NCBI RefSeq assembly: GCF_013032455.1
Contig: NZ_WQCF01000015.1
Span: 1-62,477, forward strand
Length of the DNA: 62,477 nt
Direction of reading: 5' to 3'
Source of the DNA: Ruegeria atlantica
GTDB taxonomy: Bacteria; Pseudomonadota; Alphaproteobacteria; Rhodobacterales; Rhodobacteraceae
The translations under genes were made by a program, and so were the position numbers. Shown in pieces: positions 40,103 through 49,138 of the stretch; position 1 is the first letter of the stretch; each line of letters opens with the position of its first letter. The notes beneath the pieces were generated by a model. That model saw only the letters and a list, made by a program, of their open reading frames with translations. It had not been told where the DNA came from and ran no database searches.

Positions 40103-41680
40103 TCAGCCCGCCGCCGCAATCAGTTCTCGGGTATAGTCGGTCTGGGCATTCTCAAACAGGTCTTCAGCCGCACCCATTTCGATCACATCGCCATTCCGCA
40201 TGACGATCACTTTGTGCGACATAGCCCGCACGACCTTCAAGTCGTGGCTGATGAACAGATAGGCCAGACCGTATTTCCGCTGCAGATCGCGGAGCAGATC
40301 GACGATTTGCACCTGTACCGTCATGTCCAGTGCGCTGGTCGGTTCGTCCAGTACCAACAGTTTGGGGCGCAGGACCATGGCGCGTGCAATCGCGATACGC
40401 TGACGCTGTCCGCCCGAGAACTCATGCGGGTAACGGTCCATCGCCGCTGGGTCGAGACCCACTTCGGTCATCACTTCGGCGACCAGCTCGCGCGAAGCAC
40501 GGTGGGGGTCAACCTTGTGGATCGCCAGCCCCTCGGCAATGATCTGCTGGCAAGTCATACGCGGGCTAAGGCTGCCGAACGGGTCCTGAAACACGATCTG
40601 CATGTCCTTGCGCAGACGCCGCAGCTCGCGCGTGGACCAGCGGCGCACATCCTGATCGCGGTAGGTGATCCCACCCTCGGACGCAATCAACCGCATGATC
40701 GCCAGCGCCAGCGTAGTCTTGCCCGAGCCGCTTTCGCCGACGATGCCAAGTGTCTCGCCCGCGCGCACGCTAAGTGTGGCGTCGTTCACCGCTTTCACAT
40801 GGCCAACGGTGCGTTTCAGAAACCCGCGCTGAATCGGGAACCAGACCTTCAGGTGATCGGTCCGGGCGACCTCTTCGGCATCCGGCGCGACCGGGTCGGG
40901 ATGCCCCGAGGGTTCGGCCCCCAGCAGCTTGCACGTGTAGGGGTGCTGCGGATTCTCAAAAATTTCGGAGGTCACTCCGGTCTCAACAATCTCACCGTCT
41001 TTCATCACGCAAACCCGGTCAGCAATCCGGCGCACGATTCCGAGGTCGTGGGTGATGAACAGCATCCCCATATTCTCGGATTTCTGCAACTCGGCCAGCA
41101 GCTCCAGAATCTGCGCCTGAATGGTCACGTCCAATGCTGTCGTAGGCTCATCCGCAATCAGAATGTCCGGTTTGTTGGCCAGCGCCATCGCGATCATGAC
41201 CCGCTGCCGCTGCCCGCCCGACAGTTGGTGCGGATAGCTGTCCAGACGCTCGCGCGGATCGCGAATACCCACCTTGGTCAGCAGTTCAACGATACGTTCC
41301 CGCGCTGTCTCACCGGTCAGCCCCTGGTGCAGAGCCAAAGACTCAGCCATCTGCTTTTGAATCGTGTGCAGCGGGTTCAGTGATGTCATCGGCTCCTGAA
41401 ATATAAAGCTGATGTCATTGCCGCGCACATCCATCAGCTTGTCCTGCGAGGCGCCGATCATCTCGTCGCCGTCGTATTTGACGGAGCCTTCGACAATGGC
41501 GCTGTCGCCCAGCAAGGACACCGTAGATAGGGCAGTGACGGATTTGCCCGAACCGGATTCACCCACCAAAGCGACGGTTTCACCTCGATCCACGGTGAAG
41601 GACACTTCCTTGACCGCCGCGCTCACCTGCCCGTCTTGCTTGAACGATACCTTGAGGTTGTTCACATCCAACAGGCTCAT
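40103..41680 (-). CDS. yejF: Peptide ABC importer ATP-binding protein (YejF type, fused pair)
   Basis: The 525-residue protein holds two full nucleotide-binding domains in tandem. Each has Walker A ([10 protein letters not shown] and [10 protein letters not shown]), signature ([15 protein letters not shown] and [15 protein letters not shown]) and Walker B ([12 protein letters not shown] and [12 protein letters not shown]). The DppD/DppF-like oligopeptide extension joins them. In enterobacteria YejABEF takes up peptides, including microcin C. Its start overlaps the yejE stop by four bases. It is the last gene of the operon. Confidence 0.92.
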   Translation of the reverse strand: MSLLDVNNLKVSFKQDGQVSAAVKEVSFTVDRGETVALVGESGSGKSVTALSTVSLLGDSAIVEGSVKYDGDEMIGASQDKLMDVRGNDISFIFQEPMTSLNPLHTIQKQMAESLALHQGLTGETARERIVELLTKVGIRDPRERLDSYPHQLSGGQRQRVMIAMALANKPDILIADEPTTALDVTIQAQILELLAELQKSENMGMLFITHDLGIVRRIADRVCVMKDGEIVETGVTSEIFENPQHPYTCKLLGAEPSGHPDPVAPDAEEVARTDHLKVWFPIQRGFLKRTVGHVKAVNDATLSVRAGETLGIVGESGSGKTTLALAIMRLIASEGGITYRDQDVRRWSTRELRRLRKDMQIVFQDPFGSLSPRMTCQQIIAEGLAIHKVDPHRASRELVAEVMTEVGLDPAAMDRYPHEFSGGQRQRIAIARAMVLRPKLLVLDEPTSALDMTVQVQIVDLLRDLQRKYGLAYLFISHDLKVVRAMSHKVIVMRNGDVIEMGAAEDLFENAQTDYTRELIAAAG

Positions 41681-42783
41681 GAGAAGGTCTTTCTGGGATC
41701 AAACGCGTCGCGCACGCCTTCGAAAATGAAGACCAGCAGCGACAGCATGATGGCAAAGGTGAAAAAGGCAGTGAAGGCCAACCAAGGCGCTTGCAGGTTC
41801 TGTTTCGCCTGCAAGGTAAGTTCCCCCAACGACGGCGCAGAGGATGGCAGGCCGAAGCCTAGGAAATCCAGCGAAGCCAAGCCGCCAATCGTGCCGGTCA
41901 CGATGAATGGCATGAAAGTCAGTGTCGCTACCATCGCGTTGGGCAGCATGTGGCGGAACATGATGGTCATGTTGCCCACGCCCAGCGCCCGTGCCGCACG
42001 GACATATTCAAGATTACGCGCACGTAGGAACTCGGCCCGGACAACGCTCACCAACCCGGTCCAACTGAACAGGATCATCAGCGCCACCAATAGCCAGAAA
42101 CTTCGTCCTAGAATGGCAAACATGATGATGATGACGTAGAGCGAGGGCGTGGCCGACCAGATTTCGATGATCCTTTGGAAAACAAGATCGAGCCAACCGC
42201 CAAAGAAACCCTGAATGGCACCCGCGAAGATACCGATCATGCTGGCCACGCCGGTAACCATCAGCGTGAACAGGATCGACAGGCGGAAACCGTAGATTAC
42301 TCGAGCCAGAACGTCACGTTTGGTGTCATCTGTACCCAGCAGGTTCTGACCATTGGGCGGCAGCGGCGCGGCTCCGGGGCGATCAACACTGGTGTTGAAG
42401 GAATACGGGATCAGCGGCCAGATGGCCCAACCCTTTTCGTAACCTTCCGCTTCAAACGACCCAGCCTTGATCTCATCAATGATACCTTCGGGATCGTCGA
42501 AACAGTCCTCAAGCCCGCCGCTGTCGATCAGGCACTGAACCTCGGGGTCGCGATAAATCGCTTCGGTCTGGAAATCGCCGCCAAATCTGGTTTCAGGGTA
42601 GAAGTTGAAGATCGGCGTGAAGAACTCGCCCCGGTATTTCACCAGGATCGGTTTGTCATTGGCGATAAACTCGGCGAACAGCGATAGGCCGAACAAAACC
42701 GAGAAGATAATCAGCGACCAGAAGGCCCGTCCGTTGCGGCGGAAGTTGCGCCAGCGGCGCTGGTTGAGTGGGGACAAGGCCAT
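41677..42783 (-). CDS. yejE: Peptide ABC importer permease (YejE type)
   Basis: The 368-residue inner-membrane protein has the YejE layout: an N-terminal helix (SLIIFSVLFGLSLFAEFIA), a long periplasmic loop with YPETRFGGDFQTEAIYRDPE, then the binding-protein-dependent permease core. The cytoplasmic coupling loop is RAARALGVGNMTIMFRHMLP. The large periplasmic insertion separates YejE from the shorter DppC. It starts immediately after the yejB stop, and its end overlaps yejF. Confidence 0.92.
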   Translation of the reverse strand: MALSPLNQRRWRNFRRNGRAFWSLIIFSVLFGLSLFAEFIANDKPILVKYRGEFFTPIFNFYPETRFGGDFQTEAIYRDPEVQCLIDSGGLEDCFDDPEGIIDEIKAGSFEAEGYEKGWAIWPLIPYSFNTSVDRPGAAPLPPNGQNLLGTDDTKRDVLARVIYGFRLSILFTLMVTGVASMIGIFAGAIQGFFGGWLDLVFQRIIEIWSATPSLYVIIIMFAILGRSFWLLVALMILFSWTGLVSVVRAEFLRARNLEYVRAARALGVGNMTIMFRHMLPNAMVATLTFMPFIVTGTIGGLASLDFLGFGLPSSAPSLGELTLQAKQNLQAPWLAFTAFFTFAIMLSLLVFIFEGVRDAFDPRKTFS

Positions 42784-43869
42784 TTACCCCTCCCGCTTTT
42801 CGAAGTCGATGCGCGGGTCGACCAGCACATACATCAGGTCACTGATGATGCCGACAACCAGCCCCATCAGGCCAAAGATGAACAGCGTGCCGAAGATTAC
42901 CGGATAATCGCGCGCCACGGCCGCCTCAAAGCCCAGACGGCCCAAACCATCCAGCGAGAAGATCGTCTCGATAATAATCGAACTTCCGAAGAACACGCCA
43001 ATAAACACCGCCGGGAATCCCGCGATGACGATAAGCATCGCGTTGCGAAAGACGTGGCCGTACAGAACCTTGCTTTCGCTCAAACCTTTGGCGCGCGCGG
43101 TCATCACGTATTGCTTTTTGATCTCATCCAGAAACGAGTTCTTGGTCAGCAGCGTCAGCGTCGCAAAGGCGGAAATCGTCAGGGCAATGACAGGCAGGGT
43201 GATGTGCCAGAAATAATCCGCGACCTTGCCAATCAGGCTGAGACTGTCCCAATTGTCCGAGGTCAGCCCCCGTAGCGGGAAGATCTGCCAGTATGAGCCA
43301 CCGGCAAATAGGACAAGCAGCAGGATCGCAAAAAGAAAGCCGGGGATGGCATAGGCCACGATGATGGTGCCGCTGGTCCAGGTATCAAAGCGTGATCCAT
43401 CCTTTACCGCCTTGCGAATGCCCAGCGGAATCGACACCAGATAGGCGATCAATGTCGACCACAGCCCCAGAGAGATCGACACAGGCATCTTCTCCAACAC
43501 CAGATCAGTCACACTGATCGAGCGGAAATAGCTCTCACCAAAATCCAGCGTCAGGTAGTTGCCCATCATGTTGAGGAATCGTTCAACCGGAGGTTTGTCG
43601 AAGCCGAACTCTTTCTCAAGCTCTTCTATGAATTCGGGCGGCAGGCCACGCGCGCCGACGTAACGATCATTGGCGCCGCCGGTCTGCTGCTCGATGTCAC
43701 TGCCGCCTCCGGCAATGCCTTCAAATACGTCACCGCCGCCTTCCATCTGGGCGATGATCTGTTCAATCGGCCCACCGGGGACGAACTGAACTAGTGTGAA
43801 GTTGACGATCATGATCCCAAGAAGGGTTGGGATGACCAGCAACAGACGTCTTAGAATATATGCTCCCAT
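42784..43869 (-). CDS. yejB: Peptide ABC importer permease (YejB type)
   Basis: The 361-residue protein begins [20 protein letters not shown], the typical DppB/YejB N terminus. A YejB-type periplasmic loop (glycine-rich, [20 protein letters not shown]) and a permease core follow. The coupling loop is [20 protein letters not shown]. It pairs with YejE to form the channel. It lies 9 bp downstream of yejA and one base from yejE. Confidence 0.93.
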   Translation of the reverse strand: MGAYILRRLLLVIPTLLGIMIVNFTLVQFVPGGPIEQIIAQMEGGGDVFEGIAGGGSDIEQQTGGANDRYVGARGLPPEFIEELEKEFGFDKPPVERFLNMMGNYLTLDFGESYFRSISVTDLVLEKMPVSISLGLWSTLIAYLVSIPLGIRKAVKDGSRFDTWTSGTIIVAYAIPGFLFAILLLVLFAGGSYWQIFPLRGLTSDNWDSLSLIGKVADYFWHITLPVIALTISAFATLTLLTKNSFLDEIKKQYVMTARAKGLSESKVLYGHVFRNAMLIVIAGFPAVFIGVFFGSSIIIETIFSLDGLGRLGFEAAVARDYPVIFGTLFIFGLMGLVVGIISDLMYVLVDPRIDFEKREG

Positions 43870-43878
43870 GGGGGCGGA

Positions 43879-45783
43879 TTACCTCAACGCGCCTGACGAT
43901 TTCAACTCGGCTTCTTTCTCAGCGTTGATCCACCAGAGGTCTTCCACGCCCAGCGCATAAGGCGGCAGATTTTCGGGGTATTCATACATATCCCAATAGG
44001 CCACCCAGTATTTGCCCAGATACCATGTGGGCACCATGATCCGCTTGGCGCGCAACACGCGGTCCAGTGCGCGGACATTGGCGAAAAGCTCTTCGCTTTC
44101 GGTCGCGGCAACGATGTTGTCGATCAGCGGTTCAATATCGGGGCCATGCGCACCCGACGGGTTGAACACGGAATATGACGCCGCCTCAGACCCATACTGC
44201 TGGTAAAGCCCCGTCGAGGGCTGCAGCGATTTCCGGTAACCGCCGTTTATCATGTCGAAATCCCGGTCGCGGCGACGCAAGGTGAACTGAGCGTTGTCGA
44301 CGCGGTTGTATTTCGCATCAATACCCATGGCACGCAGGTTGTCGACAAAAGGCTGAATAATACGGTCCAGCGTAGGCTGGTCCGACAGGAATTCGATGGA
44401 CAGAACCTCTCCCTTGTCATTCCGGCGGATACCGTCATCGCCGACCAGCCAACCTGCCTCATCCAACAGTTTCATGGCAGCGCGCAGGTTGCGGCGGTCG
44501 TTCTGACGTGCGGGCCGGGATTCATGGGCGCTTACAGGTTCTTCAGTCAAAACCGCGGGATCGACCGCATCACCCAAAGCCTGCAAAACCTCAAGCTCAC
44601 GCCCTTCAGGCAGCCCTTTGGCTTCTAGATGCGTACCTTCCCAGAATGAATGCCGTTGCTGAAACAGGCCGTATTGCAGGCTTTCGTTGGTCCATTCGAA
44701 GTTGTAACCGAGCTGCACCGCCTCGCGGACACGGGGGTCTTGGAACTGCGGGCGGTCGAGATTCATGATGAAACCGGTCGCGGACGGCACGTTACCATCC
44801 TCCAACTCGGCCCGGATCACATTGCCATTGGAAATCGCCGGAAAGTCATAGGCCGTGGCCCAGCTTTTCGAGTTATTTTCCTGCCGCAGAGTGAACGTCC
44901 CCGCCTTGAACCCTTCCATCGCCGCAATCGAGTCACTGAAATACTCGATCCGGATGGTGTCATAGTTGTTGCGGCCGACATTTACGTTGATGTCATCGCC
45001 CCAGTAATCGGGGTTGCGCTTGTACACGATGCGCCGGTTGATGTCGTAGCTGTCCAGCACATAGGGCGCTGAACCAATACCCGGCACAAGGCGTGACTTG
45101 TCCAAACGCCGATTTTCTGGATCAGCCTCGAACCAGGCTTTGGAAAACACCGGCGTACCGCCCACCTGAGAAATCAGCGCCCGGCGTGGAATATCCGGCG
45201 CGAAATAGAATTTGACCCTATGTTCATCCAGCGCTTCGGCACGGGGGATTCGCTTGCGCACGGCGTCTGCGTAAGACTTAAGTCCCTGATCCAGAAGCAG
45301 GTTGTGGGAAAACACAACATCCTCGGCGGTCACCGGAGTACCGTCCGAGAAACGCGCCTCAGGGCGCATGTTAAAGATCACCCAATCCTGGCTTTCCGGG
45401 TATTCGAGGCTTTCAGCCAGCAGACCGTAATAGGATGCAGGCTCGTCATAAGACGGGAACAACAGAGATTCATATTGATCCGCCGACCGTACTCCGGCGC
45501 GACCCTGCCGTGTGAACGGGTTAAAGCTGTCGAACGTACCCTGCGCGCCGTAAGACAGTTCGCCACCCTTTGGCGCATTCGGGTTCACATAGTCGAAATG
45601 CGCGAATCCTTCGGGGTATTTAAGATCGCCAAATTCAGAGAACCCGTGGCTTTTGATGATTTTCTCTTCGGCAAATAGCTGGGTCGCCGCCAAAAAAGCC
45701 AGAAAAAACCCCGCCATCAAAGCATGTATCGAGCCCCTGAAATCCAATGCGCGCGCCTGAACGGAAACTCTTTTGGATCTCAT
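43879..45783 (-). CDS. yejA: Peptide ABC importer substrate-binding protein (YejA type)
   Basis: The product has 634 residues from the ATG at 45783, which has AGGGG 9 bp upstream; an ATG three codons earlier sits on that ribosome site. A signal peptide with an arginine-rich start ends near LFAEEK. The mature SBP_bac_5 fold opens GFSEFGDLKYPEGFAHFDYV and NPNAPKGGELSYGAQGTFDS, as in E. coli YejA. A C-terminal block, VPTWYLGKYWVAYWDMYEYP, closes it. It binds di- to oligopeptides in the periplasm. It is the first gene of yejABEF, reading away from cycM. Confidence 0.93.
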   Translation of the reverse strand: MRSKRVSVQARALDFRGSIHALMAGFFLAFLAATQLFAEEKIIKSHGFSEFGDLKYPEGFAHFDYVNPNAPKGGELSYGAQGTFDSFNPFTRQGRAGVRSADQYESLLFPSYDEPASYYGLLAESLEYPESQDWVIFNMRPEARFSDGTPVTAEDVVFSHNLLLDQGLKSYADAVRKRIPRAEALDEHRVKFYFAPDIPRRALISQVGGTPVFSKAWFEADPENRRLDKSRLVPGIGSAPYVLDSYDINRRIVYKRNPDYWGDDINVNVGRNNYDTIRIEYFSDSIAAMEGFKAGTFTLRQENNSKSWATAYDFPAISNGNVIRAELEDGNVPSATGFIMNLDRPQFQDPRVREAVQLGYNFEWTNESLQYGLFQQRHSFWEGTHLEAKGLPEGRELEVLQALGDAVDPAVLTEEPVSAHESRPARQNDRRNLRAAMKLLDEAGWLVGDDGIRRNDKGEVLSIEFLSDQPTLDRIIQPFVDNLRAMGIDAKYNRVDNAQFTLRRRDRDFDMINGGYRKSLQPSTGLYQQYGSEAASYSVFNPSGAHGPDIEPLIDNIVAATESEELFANVRALDRVLRAKRIMVPTWYLGKYWVAYWDMYEYPENLPPYALGVEDLWWINAEKEAELKSSGALR

Positions 45784-45896
45784 ATTGCTCATCCCCTGCT
45801 TCGCCTGTGTCTTTAATCTTATACGCGCCAGCTAAATGACCAGCGCTGTCAGGTTCAAGTTTAGAATGCGTGAACGCTTTGTGAAGATGTTCTTAA

Positions 45897-45929
45897 GCAA
45901 AAATAAAGCCGCTGCACAGGGCAGCGGCT
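45897..45929 (-). terminator. Intrinsic terminator after cycM
   Basis: On the minus strand AGCCGCTGC / GCAGCGGCT (45929-45921 with 45915-45907) forms a 9-bp stem with a 5-nt loop, followed by TTATTTTTGC. It lies 27 bp after the cycM stop and separates cycM from yejA. Confidence 0.87.
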
Positions 45930-45955
45930 TTTGAATTCAGTGGCTGATCACGCGA

Positions 45956-46465
45956 TCAGTTGCCGATAGTTTGCAGGTAAGCAATCAGATCGGCACGTTC
46001 CTGCGGTTTTTTCAGGCCGGCAAAGCTCATTGATGTACCCGAGATATAGGCGCTGGGGCGGGTCAGGAACGCGTCCAGTGCTTCGGGTGTCCAGTTGCCG
46101 CCATGCGCCTGCATCGAAGCCGAATATCCGGTGAAGCCTTTGGCCGACGCAACAGGGCGGTCCACAATTGCGTACAGATAGGGGCCGGTACCATTTGCGC
46201 CGTCTTCCAGCTTGTGGCAGGCGGTGCATTTACGGAATACTTTTGCGCCCTTCTCAGGATCCGCTGCGGCAAGCAGATCTTCGAAGACCACCTCTTCGCC
46301 GTCTGCGCTTTCACCAGAGCTTTCGGTTTCGATAATGTAAGAGGCCGTCTCGCCATGCCCATCCGCATGGTAAAGAACCTCGGCACCCCATTTGGCCAGA
46401 AGCAGCACCAGGAAGGTGCCAAACAGGCCTGCGGCGGCCTTGGTAACTGTCATCGTGTCGAACAT
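45956..46465 (-). CDS. cycM: Membrane-anchored c-type cytochrome (CycM / cytochrome cy type)
   Basis: The start taken is 46465 (169 residues, MFDTMTVTKAAAGLFGTFLV), which matches the N terminus of CycM/cy-type cytochromes; upstream in-frame starts add up to 24 unlike residues. An uncleaved membrane anchor is followed by a 35-residue acidic linker and a class I cytochrome c domain. The heme site is CTACH and the methionine ligand probably lies in SGTSMSFAGL. Such cytochromes carry electrons from the bc1 complex to cbb3 or aa3 oxidases. It is divergent from pheA. The ribosome site is weak. Confidence 0.87.
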   Translation of the reverse strand: MFDTMTVTKAAAGLFGTFLVLLLAKWGAEVLYHADGHGETASYIIETESSGESADGEEVVFEDLLAAADPEKGAKVFRKCTACHKLEDGANGTGPYLYAIVDRPVASAKGFTGYSASMQAHGGNWTPEALDAFLTRPSAYISGTSMSFAGLKKPQERADLIAYLQTIGN

Positions 46466-46584
46466 TGATCGCGAGTCCATTTCAGCTGTCTGCGGGGTGT
46501 CTAAGGCTTCCCCTTGCAAGAGGCAAGGTATAGACACCGCGACTAAACGCCCAATTCACGAACTTGTTGCACGGAATCGTCCAA

Positions 46585-47418
46585 ATGACCAATCGCATCG
46601 CATTTCAGGGAGAACCCGGCGCCTATAGTCACGAGGCTTGCCGCAATGCCCGTCCCGATATGGAGGCCCTTCCCTGCCGCACATTCGAGGACGTAATCGA
46701 ATCGGTTCGGTCAGGCGAGGCCGATCTGGCGATGCTACCGGTCGAAAATACGACATACGGTCGGGTGGCCGACATTCACCGCTTGCTGCCGCATAGCGGA
46801 CTGCACATCATCGATGAGGCGTTCGTGCGCGTGCATATCAACCTGTTGGCTGTACCGGGCGCGACACTGGATGATATCACCGAGGCGCATTCGCATCTGG
46901 TTCTGCTGCCGCAATGCGCAGGTTTCCTGAAAGAACACAACATCCGTGGCCGCGTTAGCCCCGACAACGCCCGTGCCGCGCGTGAGGTCTCGGAGCAAGG
47001 AGACCTGCATTCAGCTGCTCTGGCCAGCGAGCTGGCAGGGGAAATATATGGCCTAAACTTGCTGGCTCGTCATATCGAGGATCAAGACAACAACACGACC
47101 CGCTTTCTGGTCATGTCACGCGAGGCCGACCTGACCCGGCGCGGGCCGCATGGGATGATCACCAGCTTTGTCTTTCAGGTCCGCAACATTCCGGCGGCGC
47201 TGTACAAAGCGATGGGCGGATTTGCCACCAATGGCATCAACATGACAAAATTGGAAAGCTACATGGTCGACGGCTCGTTCACCGCGACCCAGTTCTATGC
47301 CGATATCGTCGGTCACCCCGACGACCGAAGCGTGCAGTTGGCCATGGATGAACTAGAGCATTTCACCACCAATGTCGAAGTTCTGGGCGTTTACCCAGCA
47401 GCTGAACCGCGTGGCTAA
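46585..47418 (+). CDS. pheA: Prephenate dehydratase
   Basis: The 277-residue protein starts MTNRIAFQGEPGAYSHEACR at the ATG at 46585; a TTG seven codons earlier is not family-like. The catalytic motif appears as DNNTTRFLV near residue 175, and a C-terminal ACT domain follows with the phenylalanine-binding GIN-TKLESYM element (TNGINMTKLESYM) . It converts prephenate to phenylpyruvate in phenylalanine synthesis and is probably feedback-inhibited. It is monofunctional, with no chorismate mutase domain. It diverges from cycM and has no downstream partner on the same strand. Confidence 0.95.
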   Translation: MTNRIAFQGEPGAYSHEACRNARPDMEALPCRTFEDVIESVRSGEADLAMLPVENTTYGRVADIHRLLPHSGLHIIDEAFVRVHINLLAVPGATLDDITEAHSHLVLLPQCAGFLKEHNIRGRVSPDNARAAREVSEQGDLHSAALASELAGEIYGLNLLARHIEDQDNNTTRFLVMSREADLTRRGPHGMITSFVFQVRNIPAALYKAMGGFATNGINMTKLESYMVDGSFTATQFYADIVGHPDDRSVQLAMDELEHFTTNVEVLGVYPAAEPRG

Positions 47419-47475
47419 TAGTTGAAAATGCGCTGCCTGAATTGAATTTGCTGGCGCAAATGGGCCTCGGCTCAA

Positions 47476-47943
47476 TCAGGTGCCATGCAGGTGACGCTCT
47501 TCCAATTCGCGGGCAAATTCACTGAGCCGCACCTGAAACTGCCGCCGGAACCGCGCCTGACCCAGCCGCATTGATTGCAGCAACAGACGCGCTGGCAGAG
47601 ATTTGGCGGCCAACGACATATCAATGCTCAGACGAGTGCGGCGCTGCGATAGCGCCAGAAACTCAACGGTCGTAACGCCGTTCATACCTTTGCTCGACGC
47701 TTCAAACCGCATATGCGAAGGCGGTTCACACTCGGCCATCTGGATCGCGACCTGACGCGGCTTGCCGCGCAGCTTGAATTCGGTTTCCCACTGCGTTCCC
47801 GGTACGACACCCATATGGCCCGACAACCGTCGCACCTCGATCCCGCGGCGTATGGCCATACGCTCGAAACGTTCAAAATCGGCAACCATTTCGAACACCG
47901 AATTGATGGGAGCTTCGATATCTTCGCGCGCTTTAAACTGCAT
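47476..47943 (-). CDS. SRPBCC-superfamily (START/Bet v1-like) protein
   Basis: The 155-residue protein begins MQFKAREDIEAPINSVFEMV and shows the helix-grip pattern of the polyketide cyclase/SRPBCC superfamily: an N-terminal strand, ADFERFERMAIRRGIEVRR, several strands, and a long basic C-terminal helix (QSMRLGQARFRRQFQVRLSE). The usual role is binding a hydrophobic ligand; the ligand is unknown. It lies 40 bp downstream of nudC on the same strand, so the two may be cotranscribed. Confidence 0.8.
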   Translation of the reverse strand: MQFKAREDIEAPINSVFEMVADFERFERMAIRRGIEVRRLSGHMGVVPGTQWETEFKLRGKPRQVAIQMAECEPPSHMRFEASSKGMNGVTTVEFLALSQRRTRLSIDMSLAAKSLPARLLLQSMRLGQARFRRQFQVRLSEFARELEERHLHGT

Positions 47944-47983
47944 GGCGGTTTGTCGCTCTGTTTCCTGTTAGGTCAGTATTTTG

Positions 47984-48964
47984 TCAGTCCAGCGTATCCG
48001 CAAGCCAGTTTTGCAGCAGGAAATGCGCAATGGCACCTTTGCGGGCGGGCAGCAATTTTGGATGTTCCCCGGCAAAAGCCTGCAGCATTTCAGGTTTGCT
48101 AACCCACATCGCGTCTTCTATTTCCACCGGATCAATGGTGATCTCGCGCGACAGCGCCTCACCCGCACAACCAAACATCAGCGAAGCTGGAAAAGGCCAA
48201 GGCTGACTGGAGAGATAGCTGACCGCACCTACGGGCACGCCCGCCTCTTCCATCACTTCACGCCTCACCGCAGCCTCTAGTGTTTCACCGGGCTCTACGA
48301 AACCGGCCAGCAGCGAATACATCCCTTCGGGCCACCCCGGAGATCGGCCAACCAGCACCGCGTCTCCGTGTGTGATCAACATGATGACGACCGGATCGGT
48401 TCGCGGAAAATGCTGACCTCCACATGCGGGGCAACTGCGTTGCCATCCGGCTTGTGCAACCTCGCTGGCCGCACCGCAACGCGCACAGAACCGATGGGTT
48501 TCGTGCCATCCAATGACCGCTTTGGCCGCCGCCGCCAATTCCGCATCCCGTGCGGAGAGGCGGGTCATGATCCGGCGCAGCTCGGCGAACACATGGCCGT
48601 GTGGAAGGTCCGGGTGCTGCTGTTCGGACGGATCGATAAAGCCGCCGATCTGCGACATGTCCAGCCCTTCGGGCGACCAGCCCGAGATATCCAAAGCAAA
48701 AACCGGGTCACCGTCGGACAGCCCTAGAAACACGGGTTCTTCAATACTTCCGCCAGGACCATTTTCAACCAGCCCGTGGGACATTGGAATAAGCTCAAGC
48801 CGATCCAGCCCCTCCCCCTGAACCAGCGGCTTGCCACGCCAAAGCAGCAGACATGACGCTTGCGGGTGGGCACGCGCCTGCGCCAACTGTTCGGCATCCC
48901 CCCGAATTTGCGCCGCACGATCCAGACCCGAGCTGCCAAATGTCACAAGTTCAGCGTGTTTCAT
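47984..48964 (-). CDS. nudC: NAD+ diphosphatase / RNA-decapping Nudix hydrolase
   Basis: The 326-residue protein starts MKHAELVTFGSSGLDRAAQI; the in-frame extension upstream lies over an AGAGGATATTCT ribosome site. A zinc ribbon (FCARCG and CPACGG) precedes the Nudix box GFVEPGETLEAAVRREVMEE, with the NudC-specific SQPWPFPASLMFG immediately after. It cleaves NAD(H) and can remove NAD caps from RNA. The N-terminal NUDIX-like domain is present. It is the first gene of a probable two-gene unit with the SRPBCC gene. Confidence 0.94.
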   Translation of the reverse strand: MKHAELVTFGSSGLDRAAQIRGDAEQLAQARAHPQASCLLLWRGKPLVQGEGLDRLELIPMSHGLVENGPGGSIEEPVFLGLSDGDPVFALDISGWSPEGLDMSQIGGFIDPSEQQHPDLPHGHVFAELRRIMTRLSARDAELAAAAKAVIGWHETHRFCARCGAASEVAQAGWQRSCPACGGQHFPRTDPVVIMLITHGDAVLVGRSPGWPEGMYSLLAGFVEPGETLEAAVRREVMEEAGVPVGAVSYLSSQPWPFPASLMFGCAGEALSREITIDPVEIEDAMWVSKPEMLQAFAGEHPKLLPARKGAIAHFLLQNWLADTLD

Positions 48965-49138
48965 AGAATATCCTCTGGACGACGGCACAGGGCTGCCACG
49001 GCTACACCGGCAGTGCAATGGGAATTCTAGATGCCCGAAAACATGAGGCCGTCAAATGATCACAGGCCCGCGTTGCAAGTTGCATTTGTTATACTTTTTG
49101 GTGAAAAAGCTTAACATACAACTGCTAAAAGTAGAAGA